The position numbers and the translations under genes are program-made. From assembly GCF_001282685.1 (NCBI RefSeq), contig NZ_LN875035.1:1255571-1319570 (forward strand): 64,000 nt of DNA. Reading direction: 5' to 3'. Within the stretch, counting starts at the first letter, position 1. Each line of letters begins with the position of its first letter. The notes under the pieces were generated by a model that was given only the letters and a program-made list of their open reading frames with translations, ran no database searches and was not told where the DNA came from. The stretch is from Niameybacter massiliensis. GTDB lineage: Bacteria; Bacillota; Clostridia; Lachnospirales; Cellulosilyticaceae. Below are positions 8,434 to 17,550 of the stretch, piece by piece.

Positions 8434-9048
8434 ATGACTACATCACTTAAATCCCATTGGGGAATCGACTTAAATAGCCGCTTTGTTAACAAAAACAGCG
8501 ACACACTTTGCGTTATTTTACCTGGTATCGCTTACTATCTTGATCGTTCTTACTTAGATTACTCAAAACAACTTTCATGCGAACTTGGTTTTGATACATT
8601 AGAAGTTGAATATGGCTTCCAAACTGCAAAAGCTGCTTTTTCTGTTCCTGACGAATTTGATATCATTGTAAAAGAAACTATTCAAGTTGTAGAATCTAAA
8701 CTTGAAAAAGAATACAAAAAAATTGTTATCATTGGTAAAAGCATCGGTACATGCGTTCAAATTGCACTTAATAAACATCTTGAAGGTAAAGATATCACTA
8801 ACATCTACATTAGCCCAATCGACAAAACTGTAGGCCTTGGTATTACAGAAAATGCTTTTGTGATCACAAGTTCAAGTGATCCACTTTTATCTAATGAAAA
8901 TTTTGAAAGCCTTAAAACTATTGCTGGTATTACATTAACAAACGTTGAAGGTGCAAACCATGCACTTGATTTAGAAAACAATGTATTAGGTACTATTGAT
9001 GCATTAAAAACTTACATTCAAGATGCACGTACTTTCCTTACAAAATAA
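8434..9048 (+). CDS. Alpha/beta hydrolase-fold protein
   Basis: 204 residues starting after AAAAAAGGAG. It has the nucleophile elbow IIGKSIGT (G-x-S-x-G) after a strand, an acid candidate in ITSSSDPLL and the catalytic histidine candidate in GANHALD, all in the order expected for a small alpha/beta hydrolase (dienelactone-hydrolase-like). No signal peptide, so cytoplasmic. It lies 69 bp upstream of the MarR gene on the same strand; whether they share a transcript is unclear, since an operator-like half-site lies between them. Substrate unknown. Confidence 0.82.
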   Translation: MTTSLKSHWGIDLNSRFVNKNSDTLCVILPGIAYYLDRSYLDYSKQLSCELGFDTLEVEYGFQTAKAAFSVPDEFDIIVKETIQVVESKLEKEYKKIVIIGKSIGTCVQIALNKHLEGKDITNIYISPIDKTVGLGITENAFVITSSSDPLLSNENFESLKTIAGITLTNVEGANHALDLENNVLGTIDALKTYIQDARTFLTK

Positions 9049-9117
9049 TCCTACTATCATTGCGTAGTTATGATACACTAGTACTATTAATAAAATATTC
9101 AATAAAGGTTGTGTCAT

Positions 9118-9576
9118 ATGAAGTTATACGAAGATGAAGGTATTGGACGCTATATTAGCCACCTTCATAGAATTGGAGCAAGTTTTCTCTCTAAAGAATA
9201 TGAAAAATACGGTATAGGATCTGGCCAGTATTTATTCTTGCTTCAACTCTACCTAAAAGATGGTATTAGCCATGATGAACTTACAGAAAAGGTCTCTGTT
9301 GATAAAGGTACAACGACTAGAGCTGTTAAGAAATTAGAAGAATCGGGATATGTTACCCTTGCACTCAACCAACAAGATAAACGTAAGTATCACATTTACC
9401 TTACCCCAAAAGCGCTGGAATCCAAAGAAGAAATTCTAAGCATTTCAAAAAAGTGGGAAGATCAGCTCTTAGGTTGTTTATCTTCTACAGAAGTAGATAA
9501 CCTATTTGCTCTACTTAGAAAGATCTCTACCAACAACTCTAGCTATTTTTCAAAATGTCGTAAAGATATACATTAG
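9118..9576 (+). CDS. MarR-family transcriptional regulator
   Basis: I place the start at the ATG at 9118 (152 aa), which has AAAGG about 10 nt upstream; a TTG nine bases earlier is too close to that site. The winged helix-turn-helix is clear: LFLLQLYLKDGISHDELTEKV, SVDKGTTTRAVKKLEESGYV, and the wing NQQDKRKYHIYLTPKA. MarR proteins are dimeric repressors released by small ligands. It is followed by a 19-bp terminator, then by two operator-like palindromes and a MATE efflux gene, a layout that suggests it represses the pump. Confidence 0.93.
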   Translation: MKLYEDEGIGRYISHLHRIGASFLSKEYEKYGIGSGQYLFLLQLYLKDGISHDELTEKVSVDKGTTTRAVKKLEESGYVTLALNQQDKRKYHIYLTPKALESKEEILSISKKWEDQLLGCLSSTEVDNLFALLRKISTNNSSYFSKCRKDIH

Positions 9577-9577
9577 C

Positions 9578-9618
9578 AAGAAGCCCTAAAACATTTAGTA
9601 AATGTTTTAGGGCTTCTT
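9578..9618 (+). terminator. Terminator hairpin after the MarR gene
   Basis: A perfect 19-bp stem (9578-9596 with 9600-9618) with a 3-nt loop starts right after the stop codon. The 3' tail is only moderately U-rich. Confidence 0.8.
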
Positions 9619-9668
9619 GTTGCGTTTACAACGTTTTTATGATAGTATCTTTTTATTGCGTATGCAAC
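9619..9668 (+). promoter_or_regulatory. Two MarR-type operator-like palindromes before the MATE gene
   Basis: GTTGCGTTTACAAC (9619-9632) and ATTGCGTATGCAAC (9655-9668) agree at 11 of 14 positions; the second contains the inverted repeat TTGC-N4-GCAA. They are 36 bp apart and end 24 bp before the MATE start. The octamer ATTGCGTA recurs at 9059-9066 just before the MarR gene. This is what an autoregulated MarR/efflux pair looks like; binding by this MarR protein is inference. Confidence 0.6.
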
Positions 9669-9692
9669 AATATTGTAAAAAGGATGTGAACT

Positions 9693-11099
9693 ATGTCTAA
9701 AGACAACACTCAACAAGACCTGGGATCTGAAAGCATTATTAAATTGCTTATTAAGTTCTCTATTCCTGCAATTATTGGCATGGTTGTGAATATGCTTTAT
9801 AACGTAGTAGATCGTATGTATATAGGTAATATTCCTCATGTTGGTGGCCTTGCTATTACAGGTGTTGGTATCACTATGCCAGTTACACAAATTATTACAG
9901 GATTTGGAATGCTTGTAGGAATTGGTACCTGTGCAAGTATCTCTATTGCATTTGGTAAACAAAACCAAAAGGAAGCCCAACGTTACTTAGGGAATGGACT
10001 TCTAGGGATTATCACCCTTAGTATTCTAGTTGCTGTATTAGGTAATTTATTTGCTGAACAAATCCTTACATTGTTTGGTGCTAGTGAAAACACACTCCCT
10101 TATGCACTAAGCTACATTCGTCCTCTTCTTTGGGGAACAATCTGTAACCTATTTGCTTTTGGACTCAACAATTCAATTCGTTCAGATGGTAATCCCAAAC
10201 TTAGTATGCTCACTATGATCATTGGAGCTGCTATTAATATTATTTTAGACCCAATCTTTATCTTTGCACTTGGTCTAGGTATACAAGGTGCAGCTTATGC
10301 TACTGTAATCTCTCAATTTATTGCAGGTTGCTGGGTACTTTATTACTTTACTAAGAGTTCAAAGTCTTCTATTAAGATTACATTAGAGGATATGAAGTTA
10401 GATTTAGGTATTATGAAAAATATTTTAGTCATTGGGCTTGCACCATTCTGCATGCAATTTGCAAGTAGTATTGTCTCTGTTATTGCAAACAAGTCTCTGA
10501 TGATGCATGGTGGTGACTTAGCTATTGGGGCTATGGCTATTATCACTTCTATCTCAACCATTTATATCATGCCTATTTTTGGTATTAACCAAGGTGCACA
10601 ACCTATTATTGGCTATAATTTTGGAGCAAATAAATTTGAACGTGTAAGACAAACTTATATGTACAGTCTTATTGTATCTACAATCTTCCTTTTCATCAGC
10701 TTTATTTTCGTTCAAACGTTCCCTTATATAGCTGTTGGTATGTTTAATAACGATCCTGAACTTACTGAAATTACAGTATCTGGTATGAGATTATTCTTAC
10801 TCTCTATGCCTATCATTGGTATACAGATGACTGCTTCTAACTACTATCAAGCAGTTGGAAAAGCAAAAAAAGCTATGGTCATTAGCTTATCTCGACAAAT
10901 TATTTTCCTTATTCCTTGTTTCTTAATTATTCCACGTTTCTTAGGACTTCAAGGTGTATGGTTAGCAGGACCAATTGCAGATTTACTTGCAATTGCTTTC
11001 TCAAGTATTTTTATCTTTAAAGAAATGCGTGAGTTAAAAAAAATGGCCAATGATCCTGAGCTAAGCATGAAATCAGCTAGCCCAGACTTAGTCGCCTAA
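9693..11099 (+). CDS. MATE-family multidrug efflux transporter (MepA-like)
   Basis: 468 residues, the usual MATE length, with twelve predicted membrane segments and no signal peptide. Family patterns are seen: LLIKFSIPAIIGMVVNMLYNVVDRMYIG near the N-terminus (written here as family-level similarity), GIGTCASISIAFGKQ, the inter-lobe NNSIRSDGNP..M, and 'GINQGAQPIIGYNFGANK' opening the second lobe. These fit the NorM/DinF-MepA branch that exports cationic drugs in exchange for Na+ or H+. AAAAAGGATG precedes the start. The MarR gene and operator-like sites directly upstream point to drug- or metabolite-inducible control. Confidence 0.93.
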   Translation: MSKDNTQQDLGSESIIKLLIKFSIPAIIGMVVNMLYNVVDRMYIGNIPHVGGLAITGVGITMPVTQIITGFGMLVGIGTCASISIAFGKQNQKEAQRYLGNGLLGIITLSILVAVLGNLFAEQILTLFGASENTLPYALSYIRPLLWGTICNLFAFGLNNSIRSDGNPKLSMLTMIIGAAINIILDPIFIFALGLGIQGAAYATVISQFIAGCWVLYYFTKSSKSSIKITLEDMKLDLGIMKNILVIGLAPFCMQFASSIVSVIANKSLMMHGGDLAIGAMAIITSISTIYIMPIFGINQGAQPIIGYNFGANKFERVRQTYMYSLIVSTIFLFISFIFVQTFPYIAVGMFNNDPELTEITVSGMRLFLLSMPIIGIQMTASNYYQAVGKAKKAMVISLSRQIIFLIPCFLIIPRFLGLQGVWLAGPIADLLAIAFSSIFIFKEMRELKKMANDPELSMKSASPDLVA

Positions 11100-11108
11100 T
11101 TTATTTTT

Positions 11109-11162
11109 AAAAAAGCCATTATAATACTAACCTTTTGCAAGGTGTATTATAATGGCTTTTTT
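11109..11162. terminator. Bidirectional terminator between the MATE gene and mscL
   Basis: A perfect 19-bp stem (11109-11127 with 11144-11162) has A6/T6 flanks on both sides and an extra CCTT/AAGG pair in the loop, serving both convergent genes. Confidence 0.92.
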
Positions 11163-11172
11163 GCTATCTTTT

Positions 11173-11607
11173 TTATTGTGCTGACTTTTCTTGCTGTGCT
11201 TTTAGTAAATCTCTGATTTCGGTTAAAAGAATCTCCTCTTTAGTAGGTTTGGGCTCTTCTTTGGCTTTTTCCTGCTCCTTATGACTAAATCTACTAGCCA
11301 TTTTATTCACTACTTTTACCATAATAAATATAGAAAGTGCAATAATAAAGAAATCTAATATAGTTTGGATAAACATACCATAGTTAATCACTATAGGATC
11401 TAGCCCTTCCTTTGATGGATCAATCACCCACTTCCAATTGGTAAAACTAATCTGTCCAACCAATAAACTAATCATAGGCATAATCATATCATTCACAAGA
11501 GAACTTACTACTTTGCTAAATCCACCCCCTATAATAACACCTACTGCCATGTCTAACACATTGCCTTTCATAGCAAATGCCTTAAATTCACTGATTGCCT
11601 TCTTCAT
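11173..11607 (-). CDS. mscL: Large-conductance mechanosensitive channel MscL
   Basis: 144 residues, the standard length. The N-terminal signature FKAFAMKGNVLDMAVGVIIGGGFSKVV, with its pore-lining TM1, is diagnostic (key residues GNV.D.A.G..IG..F), followed by the periplasmic loop, TM2 (TILDFFIIALSIFIMVK) and the cytoplasmic helix with EEILLTEIRDLL. It opens under membrane tension during osmotic downshock. AAAGGGAGG precedes the start. Monocistronic, divergent from the SGNH esterase gene. Confidence 0.98.
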   Translation of the reverse strand: MKKAISEFKAFAMKGNVLDMAVGVIIGGGFSKVVSSLVNDMIMPMISLLVGQISFTNWKWVIDPSKEGLDPIVINYGMFIQTILDFFIIALSIFIMVKVVNKMASRFSHKEQEKAKEEPKPTKEEILLTEIRDLLKAQQEKSAQ

Positions 11608-11701
11608 TTATAACTACCTCCCTTTGATTTTTAGGTTGTTTAATACGCTTATATCTTTTAAACTATATTTATCAAATTTTGTTTATATAAGGAATCAAAC
11701 T

Positions 11702-13138
11702 ATGAAAAAATTTAAATATCCTATGCTGATTGCATTATGTATGTCTCTAATGCATCCATCACTTTTTGCAGCACCTATAGTAGAGCCACTATCACCTATT
11801 TTATCTAATCCCCTACATGAAGAGGAAGTGGCTATGGAGACATTAATCCTACCTAGAAACTTATACATTCTAGCTGGAGATAATCATACACCATCACGCT
11901 TAACCCTCTATGATAGAAATATAGTCCTATCACCTTCTAATGCTTATACACTAACTACCCAATCAACTTTTGGTACACGTACGCTCGGTCGTTGGTTCTA
12001 TGAGAGTCTTGGTGAGGATGTCCTCACGCTCTCTTCTCCTTCTGATCTCACCCTTACATTAAATACAGCCAAGAACACTCTTACTCAATCTATGACTGTA
12101 GAAGTCGTAGATACTACTGATACTACACCAGTAAGGCTTCTTGCTGTAGGTGATAGTCTTACACGTATGGGAAAATACATTGAACATGTACAATCTATTC
12201 TTCCAAATGTAGAAACTGTGGGCACCATTACTTATAAGGGTGAAACTATCCAAAGAGAAGGTCGTGGTGGCTGGACCTTTAATAAATACTTTAATTATAT
12301 CGGTTCTAGTGGCTATTTAGATAGCCCTTTTGTTTTCCCAACTTCTATCAGTGGTACTGCTTATAAAGGCAACACAGATGATTGGAAAAAGGTCTGCGTA
12401 GCTAAACCTAGCGATACAACCTATGGAGGACTTCAAAAAGTTGCCCGTGGTTGGCAAGAGTCTGGCCCTTATCTTTATGATACCAATGGCTACTACAAAT
12501 ATCCTAGTCTTGGGGATGTAATGGTAGATCCCAGCTTACCTGAAGGCTCTAAATGGATAGAATGGAACGGTACTTCTTGGGTACCTCTTCCCATCCAACC
12601 TACTGAATTTGAAGTAAACTTTACAAAATATATGGAGCGTTTTGCTATAGCCTATCCAACTGGTGCCCCAACTCATATTAGTATTCTACTTGGTGCAAAT
12701 GACTTTGGTACACATGATACACTTATGGATATGCCAGGTTTCCTTCATTATTTAGAACAATTCATTGCTTCTATCCATGCTTATGATCCATCTATTCATA
12801 TCATTATTTGCACACCAACCCTTGCACCTCATGAGAATATGCTAACAGGAGATACAAGCAACTACTACCGCTATAATCGTAATATGAAGCTTGCTACTCA
12901 TTATCTTTTACAAACTTATGACAATGATAAAAGCTTAGCTAGAAATATTTATATTGCACCTATGACCCTTACATTAGACACGGCTAATGGCTTTGACTAT
13001 AAAACAACTGAGGTTGAAATAGATGGTGTCCTTACTACTCAAGTCATAGCTAAAAACAGCATTCATCCAAATGAATACGGAAATATTCTAATGGGCAATA
13101 CTTTAGCAGCTGTTATACAAAAGTTTAGAACAAAATAA
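11702..13138 (+). CDS. Secreted SGNH/GDSL-family esterase
   Basis: The start at 11702 (478 aa) follows AAGGA and opens a signal peptide (MKKFKYPML... LFAAP). The frame is open further upstream but that part overlaps mscL on the other strand and is not coding. Residues ~30-120 look like a beta-rich accessory domain. The SGNH hydrolase core then shows block I (LLAVGDSLTR, Ser nucleophile), block II glycine (GRGGWT), block III (LLGANDFG) and block V (NSIHPNEYG, catalytic His). Such secreted enzymes deacetylate polysaccharides or cleave lipids; a carbohydrate esterase role is plausible but unproven. It ends inside a terminator stem. Confidence 0.9.
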   Translation: MKKFKYPMLIALCMSLMHPSLFAAPIVEPLSPILSNPLHEEEVAMETLILPRNLYILAGDNHTPSRLTLYDRNIVLSPSNAYTLTTQSTFGTRTLGRWFYESLGEDVLTLSSPSDLTLTLNTAKNTLTQSMTVEVVDTTDTTPVRLLAVGDSLTRMGKYIEHVQSILPNVETVGTITYKGETIQREGRGGWTFNKYFNYIGSSGYLDSPFVFPTSISGTAYKGNTDDWKKVCVAKPSDTTYGGLQKVARGWQESGPYLYDTNGYYKYPSLGDVMVDPSLPEGSKWIEWNGTSWVPLPIQPTEFEVNFTKYMERFAIAYPTGAPTHISILLGANDFGTHDTLMDMPGFLHYLEQFIASIHAYDPSIHIIICTPTLAPHENMLTGDTSNYYRYNRNMKLATHYLLQTYDNDKSLARNIYIAPMTLTLDTANGFDYKTTEVEIDGVLTTQVIAKNSIHPNEYGNILMGNTLAAVIQKFRTK

Positions 13139-13166
13139 AAGGAGGGCATGCCCTCCTTTTATTTTG
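13132..13166 (+). terminator. Bidirectional terminator after the esterase gene
   Basis: A 15-bp perfect stem (13132-13146 with 13151-13165) closes a CATG loop with T4 tails; the esterase stop codon lies in the left arm. Confidence 0.93.
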
Positions 13167-13168
13167 CT

Positions 13169-13510
13169 CTAGTTCCATGCTTTCCAAACTTCTGCCTGAT
13201 AACCAATTGTAGCTTGTTTTCCATTACGTACCATAGGAGTTTTAAGTATCTGTTGATTTTCTAGTACCTTTTCTAATTTGCTTGCTTCATCAATATATTT
13301 TACAAGTGCAAGTGCATCTTGATCTTTACAATCAGGATCTAACATATTTTCTAGCCCACCTACAGCTTGCTTCACACTATTAAGTTCTCCCTTACTCATT
13401 TCTTTTGCTTTCATATCCACAAATTGATATTTTACACCTCGTTCTTTAAAATAACGTTCTGCTTTCTTCGTATCGAAGCATTTTTTAGTTCCAAATATTT
13501 GTATGTTCAT
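13169..13510 (-). CDS. ArsC/Spx-like thioredoxin-fold protein
   Basis: 113 residues with the ArsC-family layout: IQIFGTKKCFDTKKAERYFKERG (active cysteine in KCFDTKKA, so a single Cys not CxxC), a central helical insert, and LKTPMVRNGKQATIGY holding the cis-proline and the arginine used by arsenate reductases. Most such stand-alone Clostridia proteins are annotated 'arsenate reductase family' without proof of arsenate activity. It is monocistronic, with no arsR/arsB neighbour, so a general thiol or regulatory role is equally possible. Confidence 0.87.
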   Translation of the reverse strand: MNIQIFGTKKCFDTKKAERYFKERGVKYQFVDMKAKEMSKGELNSVKQAVGGLENMLDPDCKDQDALALVKYIDEASKLEKVLENQQILKTPMVRNGKQATIGYQAEVWKAWN

Positions 13511-13740
13511 TATTTATAATTCCTTCTTTTTATATGTATTTTTATAAAACCTATCATATCATAAAATCTCCTTCTTTATTAATATTATCATCTTTAATTA
13601 GCTCTATTTATTTCTATTTAAAGATGAATAATATTCTCATTAATGATATAATGTCTTCTTTAGGGCAAACTACTTAAGACCTATAATTCTAATAATTTAT
13701 ATAACCATACAGAAATACTGACTTAATATAGGAGACTTAC

Positions 13741-16053
13741 ATGGAAATTTCTAAAAAAATAAATAAACGCCTTACTCGTACTACTTCTATTATTATCCCT
13801 ATTTTTATTATTATCATCATAATCCTTATAACTTATGGTTCTAATAAAATATCGAGTTTTACTACAGCTTCACATTATCGTCAGCTTACAGAAGATGTGC
13901 AAAACTATTCTAGTATTTTAAAAGCAGTTACCCAGCAAGTTGGTGCTGATGAGGAAATCATACACTTTTTGGATCATTTCCTCACAACTGAAAGTATAGA
14001 CCAAAAAAATTTTCTAGCACTCAAAAATCAGATTGCGTTGTATGAAAATATTTTACAACCTATTACTTTTATTAACACTATTAATATTGTAAGTTTGCCC
14101 GGCCAATATCTTGTTTCTAGTGGAACACTCTTTGAAGACTTCGATGTGACTAAACGCCCTTGGTTTAAAGAAGAATACCTAGATAATTATCAAGATCCTA
14201 TTATTACATCTGCACATAAAGATTATACAACTGGTAAATATGCTATTAGCATTATTAAATTTATCTACTCTAATCATACGAATACTCTTTCTGGTGTGGT
14301 AATTCTAGATATTTTTATTGATGACTTATTAGATTCTATGGATAAAAGCTTTTATTTAGGAACGCTTAAGTCTTATCTCAATACTGGAAATGGAATGTAT
14401 TTATCTAGGAATGGTCTCTATACATTAGACGAAATTCCTACACAAGATACTTTTATTTATTCTGATACCATTCTAGATAATAAAGTTGATATTTTATTTG
14501 CTTTTGACAAAAGTTCACTCATTTATAGTAAATACGTTAAACAAGTGACCCATACAACTATTGTTATATTACTCAGTATAGGATGTATTCTATTATTTAC
14601 TTTAACACGTCTTATGAGCTTTATTATTGCTCCTCTTACAAATTCTCTAGATCATTTAAAAATACTTTTAAAGAACTTAGAAAAAAATAATTTTGAGCTA
14701 GAGCTAAATGATGAATTTGAGCAATTAGAATTTATTTCTGAGGCACTGAGTAAATCTTTTGACAAAAAAGTTCAATCCCTTATTTATTATGATGAACTAA
14801 CAGGCCTACCTAATAGAAAAATGTTATTCAAACTTACTACCAAACTTATCAAAAAGGAGCAAAGCTTTGCCTTACTTTTTATTGATTTAAACAAGTTTAA
14901 ATATATAAATGATTTATTTGGTCATACAGCTGGTGATGAATTACTTATTAGTTTTAGTCGTGCATTAGAAGATGTTTTTGCAGATAAAGGTATCGTAACT
15001 AGATATTCTGGTGATGAATTTGTTATTATCTATGATCGTTATACTTGTAAAAAAGACTTATTGGATTTTTATAACTTTACAGTTATTCCAACATTCACTA
15101 AGCCCATTTATTTTAATCAACATCATGCAGTGGTTGAATTCTCAGCTGGAGCTGCGATCTACCCAAATGATGCTACAACCTTTGATGATCTTATACGCAA
15201 AAGTGATTTTATTATGTATCATTGTAAAAAGAACGACCCTAGCAAAGGCCTCATCTTCTTTGACCCTATGCTTTATGCAACAAATCTTAAAGTAGAAGAT
15301 ATAAAAATGGAGTTAAAACAAGCACTCTCTAAAGATGAATTTTTAATTCATTATCAGCCCATCGTAGGTAAAGACCAATCCATTCATAAGATAGAAGCCT
15401 TACTTAGATGGCGTAGTGAAAAATATGGTTTTGTTGCTCCTAGTGATTTTATTCTCTATGCAGAAGAAACCGGTGCAATTATTTCAATAGGTTATTGGAT
15501 TATAGAAGAAATTTGTAAAAACTTTAATCCCCTTAGCCAAACGGATAGACTACTTCAAATCAGTATTAATGTATCTCCTATTCAATTAATGGATATACAT
15601 TTTACACAGACTATAAAAAAGATTGCTGAGAAGTATTCTATGGATTTTAGTAACTTATGCTTTGAAATTACAGAATCTGTAGTTCTTGACGAAAATATGG
15701 TTGTCTACGATAACCTACATGCACTACACAATTTAGGTATAACCATTGCTTTAGACGACTTTGGAACAGGTTATTCATCTTTCAACTATTTACGCAAATA
15801 TCAGTTAGATATTCTGAAAATCGATCGTATCTTTATTCAAGATTCATCTAATAAATATTTGAATATTGTTAAAAATATCAATGATATCGCTCATTTACTG
15901 GGTATGGAAGTTGTCATCGAAGGTGTTGAAACTAAAGAGCAGTTTGATGTTTTAAATAATATGGGCTGTGACTATTTTCAAGGGTACTACTTCTCTCATC
16001 CTGTAACATTAGAAGAATTGAAGCACTTAACCACTAAATCTATCCCTCATTAA
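13741..16053 (+). CDS. Membrane GGDEF-EAL protein (c-di-GMP turnover)
   Basis: 770 residues: TM1 at ~17-37, an extracellular Cache-like sensor (~40-270), TM2 at ~277-303 with a HAMP-like stretch, a GGDEF domain (~350-510) and an EAL domain (~525-765). The GGDEF motif is SGDEF (Ser423), a form often still active. All EAL catalytic elements are visible: EALLRW (Glu552), INVSP, ITES, LDDFGTG (Asp672-673), KIDR, EGVET and QGYYF, so phosphodiesterase activity is likely. GGAGAC precedes the start. It stands alone; the 230-bp upstream gap contains no complete c-di-GMP riboswitch. Confidence 0.94.
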   Translation: MEISKKINKRLTRTTSIIIPIFIIIIIILITYGSNKISSFTTASHYRQLTEDVQNYSSILKAVTQQVGADEEIIHFLDHFLTTESIDQKNFLALKNQIALYENILQPITFINTINIVSLPGQYLVSSGTLFEDFDVTKRPWFKEEYLDNYQDPIITSAHKDYTTGKYAISIIKFIYSNHTNTLSGVVILDIFIDDLLDSMDKSFYLGTLKSYLNTGNGMYLSRNGLYTLDEIPTQDTFIYSDTILDNKVDILFAFDKSSLIYSKYVKQVTHTTIVILLSIGCILLFTLTRLMSFIIAPLTNSLDHLKILLKNLEKNNFELELNDEFEQLEFISEALSKSFDKKVQSLIYYDELTGLPNRKMLFKLTTKLIKKEQSFALLFIDLNKFKYINDLFGHTAGDELLISFSRALEDVFADKGIVTRYSGDEFVIIYDRYTCKKDLLDFYNFTVIPTFTKPIYFNQHHAVVEFSAGAAIYPNDATTFDDLIRKSDFIMYHCKKNDPSKGLIFFDPMLYATNLKVEDIKMELKQALSKDEFLIHYQPIVGKDQSIHKIEALLRWRSEKYGFVAPSDFILYAEETGAIISIGYWIIEEICKNFNPLSQTDRLLQISINVSPIQLMDIHFTQTIKKIAEKYSMDFSNLCFEITESVVLDENMVVYDNLHALHNLGITIALDDFGTGYSSFNYLRKYQLDILKIDRIFIQDSSNKYLNIVKNINDIAHLLGMEVVIEGVETKEQFDVLNNMGCDYFQGYYFSHPVTLEELKHLTTKSIPH

Positions 16054-16070
16054 TTTGTAATAATTATAAT

Positions 16071-16127
16071 AAAGAAAAGAGTCAATAAAACGAGAATACA
16101 TCTCTCACTTTATTGACTCTTTTCTTT
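16071..16127. terminator. Bidirectional terminator
   Basis: AAAGAAAAGAGTCAATAAA (16071-16089) pairs perfectly with its complement at 16109-16127, with an inner CGAGA/TCTC pairing; it lies between two convergent genes. Confidence 0.9.
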
Positions 16128-16137
16128 GCTATTTTCC

Positions 16138-17547
16138 CTACCATATCGGTGCTTGATTATTCATAGAATACCCATCACTGCGTACATCTCTCATTTCTAT
16201 GAATTCATCTTTTGTCTCTACTTTATTCAGTCTTTTAATAGCCCCATAAGACTCTTGTAATGAAAGTGTTGCTGCCTTTTCTGAAAGAATCCATAAAATT
16301 TTATATCCTCTTGGTCTAATCTGTAGCTTTTGCTCACCTTTTCCATCGGTAAAATAAATAAGTAAGTCTATATGCTTCTTATTGGCATACTCAAATACAG
16401 GCGTAAACTTAGTAGCACCTCTCGTGCTTGGTCTTTCTTCTATATCCTTTATAGATTTCACCTGATAGGTGCGTCTAATTTCATCATCACATTCAATGAT
16501 TGTAATCGCATGATTATAGTTTTTTACAATATGCAAAACTTCCTTCATGGCTTGTTTAAATTGTTCGTCACTAATACTTCCACTAATATCAAGTGCAATA
16601 GCAATCTCTGCTTTATGCCCTCTCAGCGTACCTCTTAGATCTAACCTGTCTGGCTGTCTTCTATTACGTCTTGTAGTCGTTTTCTTTGTATGACTTTCTA
16701 TTGTCCCCATCAAGCGTTTAAGATACAAATCCCAAGACAATTCCCCTTTTTCTTTTTTAAGAGCTGCTATCATATTCCCAAGGTGAATAGGTAAAGGTCC
16801 TTTGTCGGCTTGTTCTACAAATCGTTTGGTAAAGATGTGAATGGTTTGTTCATCTAAGCTATCACATTCCTCCCATAGGTCATGAGTCCTTGCCACATCA
16901 TATTCTGTCTGGATAGATTCTTGTTGTGGCTGATCAATGAGATCCCCTTCCTCATCTTCCTCTAAAAGATCTAAAGCAATCTGAACTTTTTCCACGTAGT
17001 ACTCAAAAGGCTCATAGGGTCTGAGTTTTAACTCATATTTCAAGTTAACCCACTCAAGAGTTGTAGCATAAGGTGGTAAATATTTAAGATATTGATTAAC
17101 GACCATATCCATGGCTATATTTAAAGCAATTTTACTATACGTACTTTTTAGCCCTTTTGCTCGTAGTAAATGTAAAGAAACAATATGCATAATCTCATGT
17201 TTAATAGAATCTTTCATCTGATTTCTATTTAGACTTAGGAAGATAAGCGGATTAAAATAAATTACATATCTAGCACCTTTAAAGTTGACTGCTGTAGGCG
17301 TAGAAATATCAAAACGAATCTCTCGTTCCATCTGAAATAAGAAATACCCATAGAAGCAATCTTGTTCCTCCATAAGGCTAGAACTAACCTTATCAATTAA
17401 ACTAAAAAAATCTTGCTTAAACTCTAGAGGCACATCTACTTCAGCTTTTTCGCCAGCACGATTCATTTTCATCATAGAAACCATTTGGATAAGTGTGATT
17501 GCTTGCTCATATAACGTATCCACTTGTTTTTCAAAATAACTTTCCAT
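16138..17547 (-). CDS. VWA-like protein with HExxH metallopeptidase-like domain (DUF2201-type)
   Basis: 469 residues. The N-terminal half has an HEIMH motif (His117-His121) in SIKHEIMHIVSLHLL, as in the putative metallopeptidase domain of DUF2201 proteins. An acidic linker (LEEDEEGDL) follows. The C-terminal half is a VWA-like domain with a MIDAS-type DISGS (Asp320) and YFTDGKGE. It starts 3 nt after the MoxR ATPase gene, with AGAGGAT. MoxR/VWA pairs are known to remodel or load metal into client complexes, and some belong to conflict systems; the client here is unknown. It is the last gene of a three-gene operon. Confidence 0.88.
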   Translation of the reverse strand: MESYFEKQVDTLYEQAITLIQMVSMMKMNRAGEKAEVDVPLEFKQDFFSLIDKVSSSLMEEQDCFYGYFLFQMEREIRFDISTPTAVNFKGARYVIYFNPLIFLSLNRNQMKDSIKHEIMHIVSLHLLRAKGLKSTYSKIALNIAMDMVVNQYLKYLPPYATTLEWVNLKYELKLRPYEPFEYYVEKVQIALDLLEEDEEGDLIDQPQQESIQTEYDVARTHDLWEECDSLDEQTIHIFTKRFVEQADKGPLPIHLGNMIAALKKEKGELSWDLYLKRLMGTIESHTKKTTTRRNRRQPDRLDLRGTLRGHKAEIAIALDISGSISDEQFKQAMKEVLHIVKNYNHAITIIECDDEIRRTYQVKSIKDIEERPSTRGATKFTPVFEYANKKHIDLLIYFTDGKGEQKLQIRPRGYKILWILSEKAATLSLQESYGAIKRLNKVETKDEFIEMRDVRSDGYSMNNQAPIW

Positions 17548-17550
17548 ATT

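Noticed and set aside
9573..9980. 135-codon minus-strand frame rich in Asn, His and Cys
   Set aside because: Shadow of the MATE and MarR region; odd composition, no ribosome site, covers a terminator.
11438..11701. N-terminal extension of the SGNH esterase frame
   Set aside because: It overlaps mscL on the other strand and precedes a good signal peptide with its own ribosome site.
13641..13740. c-di-GMP riboswitch before the GGDEF-EAL gene, from GGCAAACTAC
   Set aside because: Only the GCAAAC word matches; the GGACGCAAAGCC half and the paired stems are missing.
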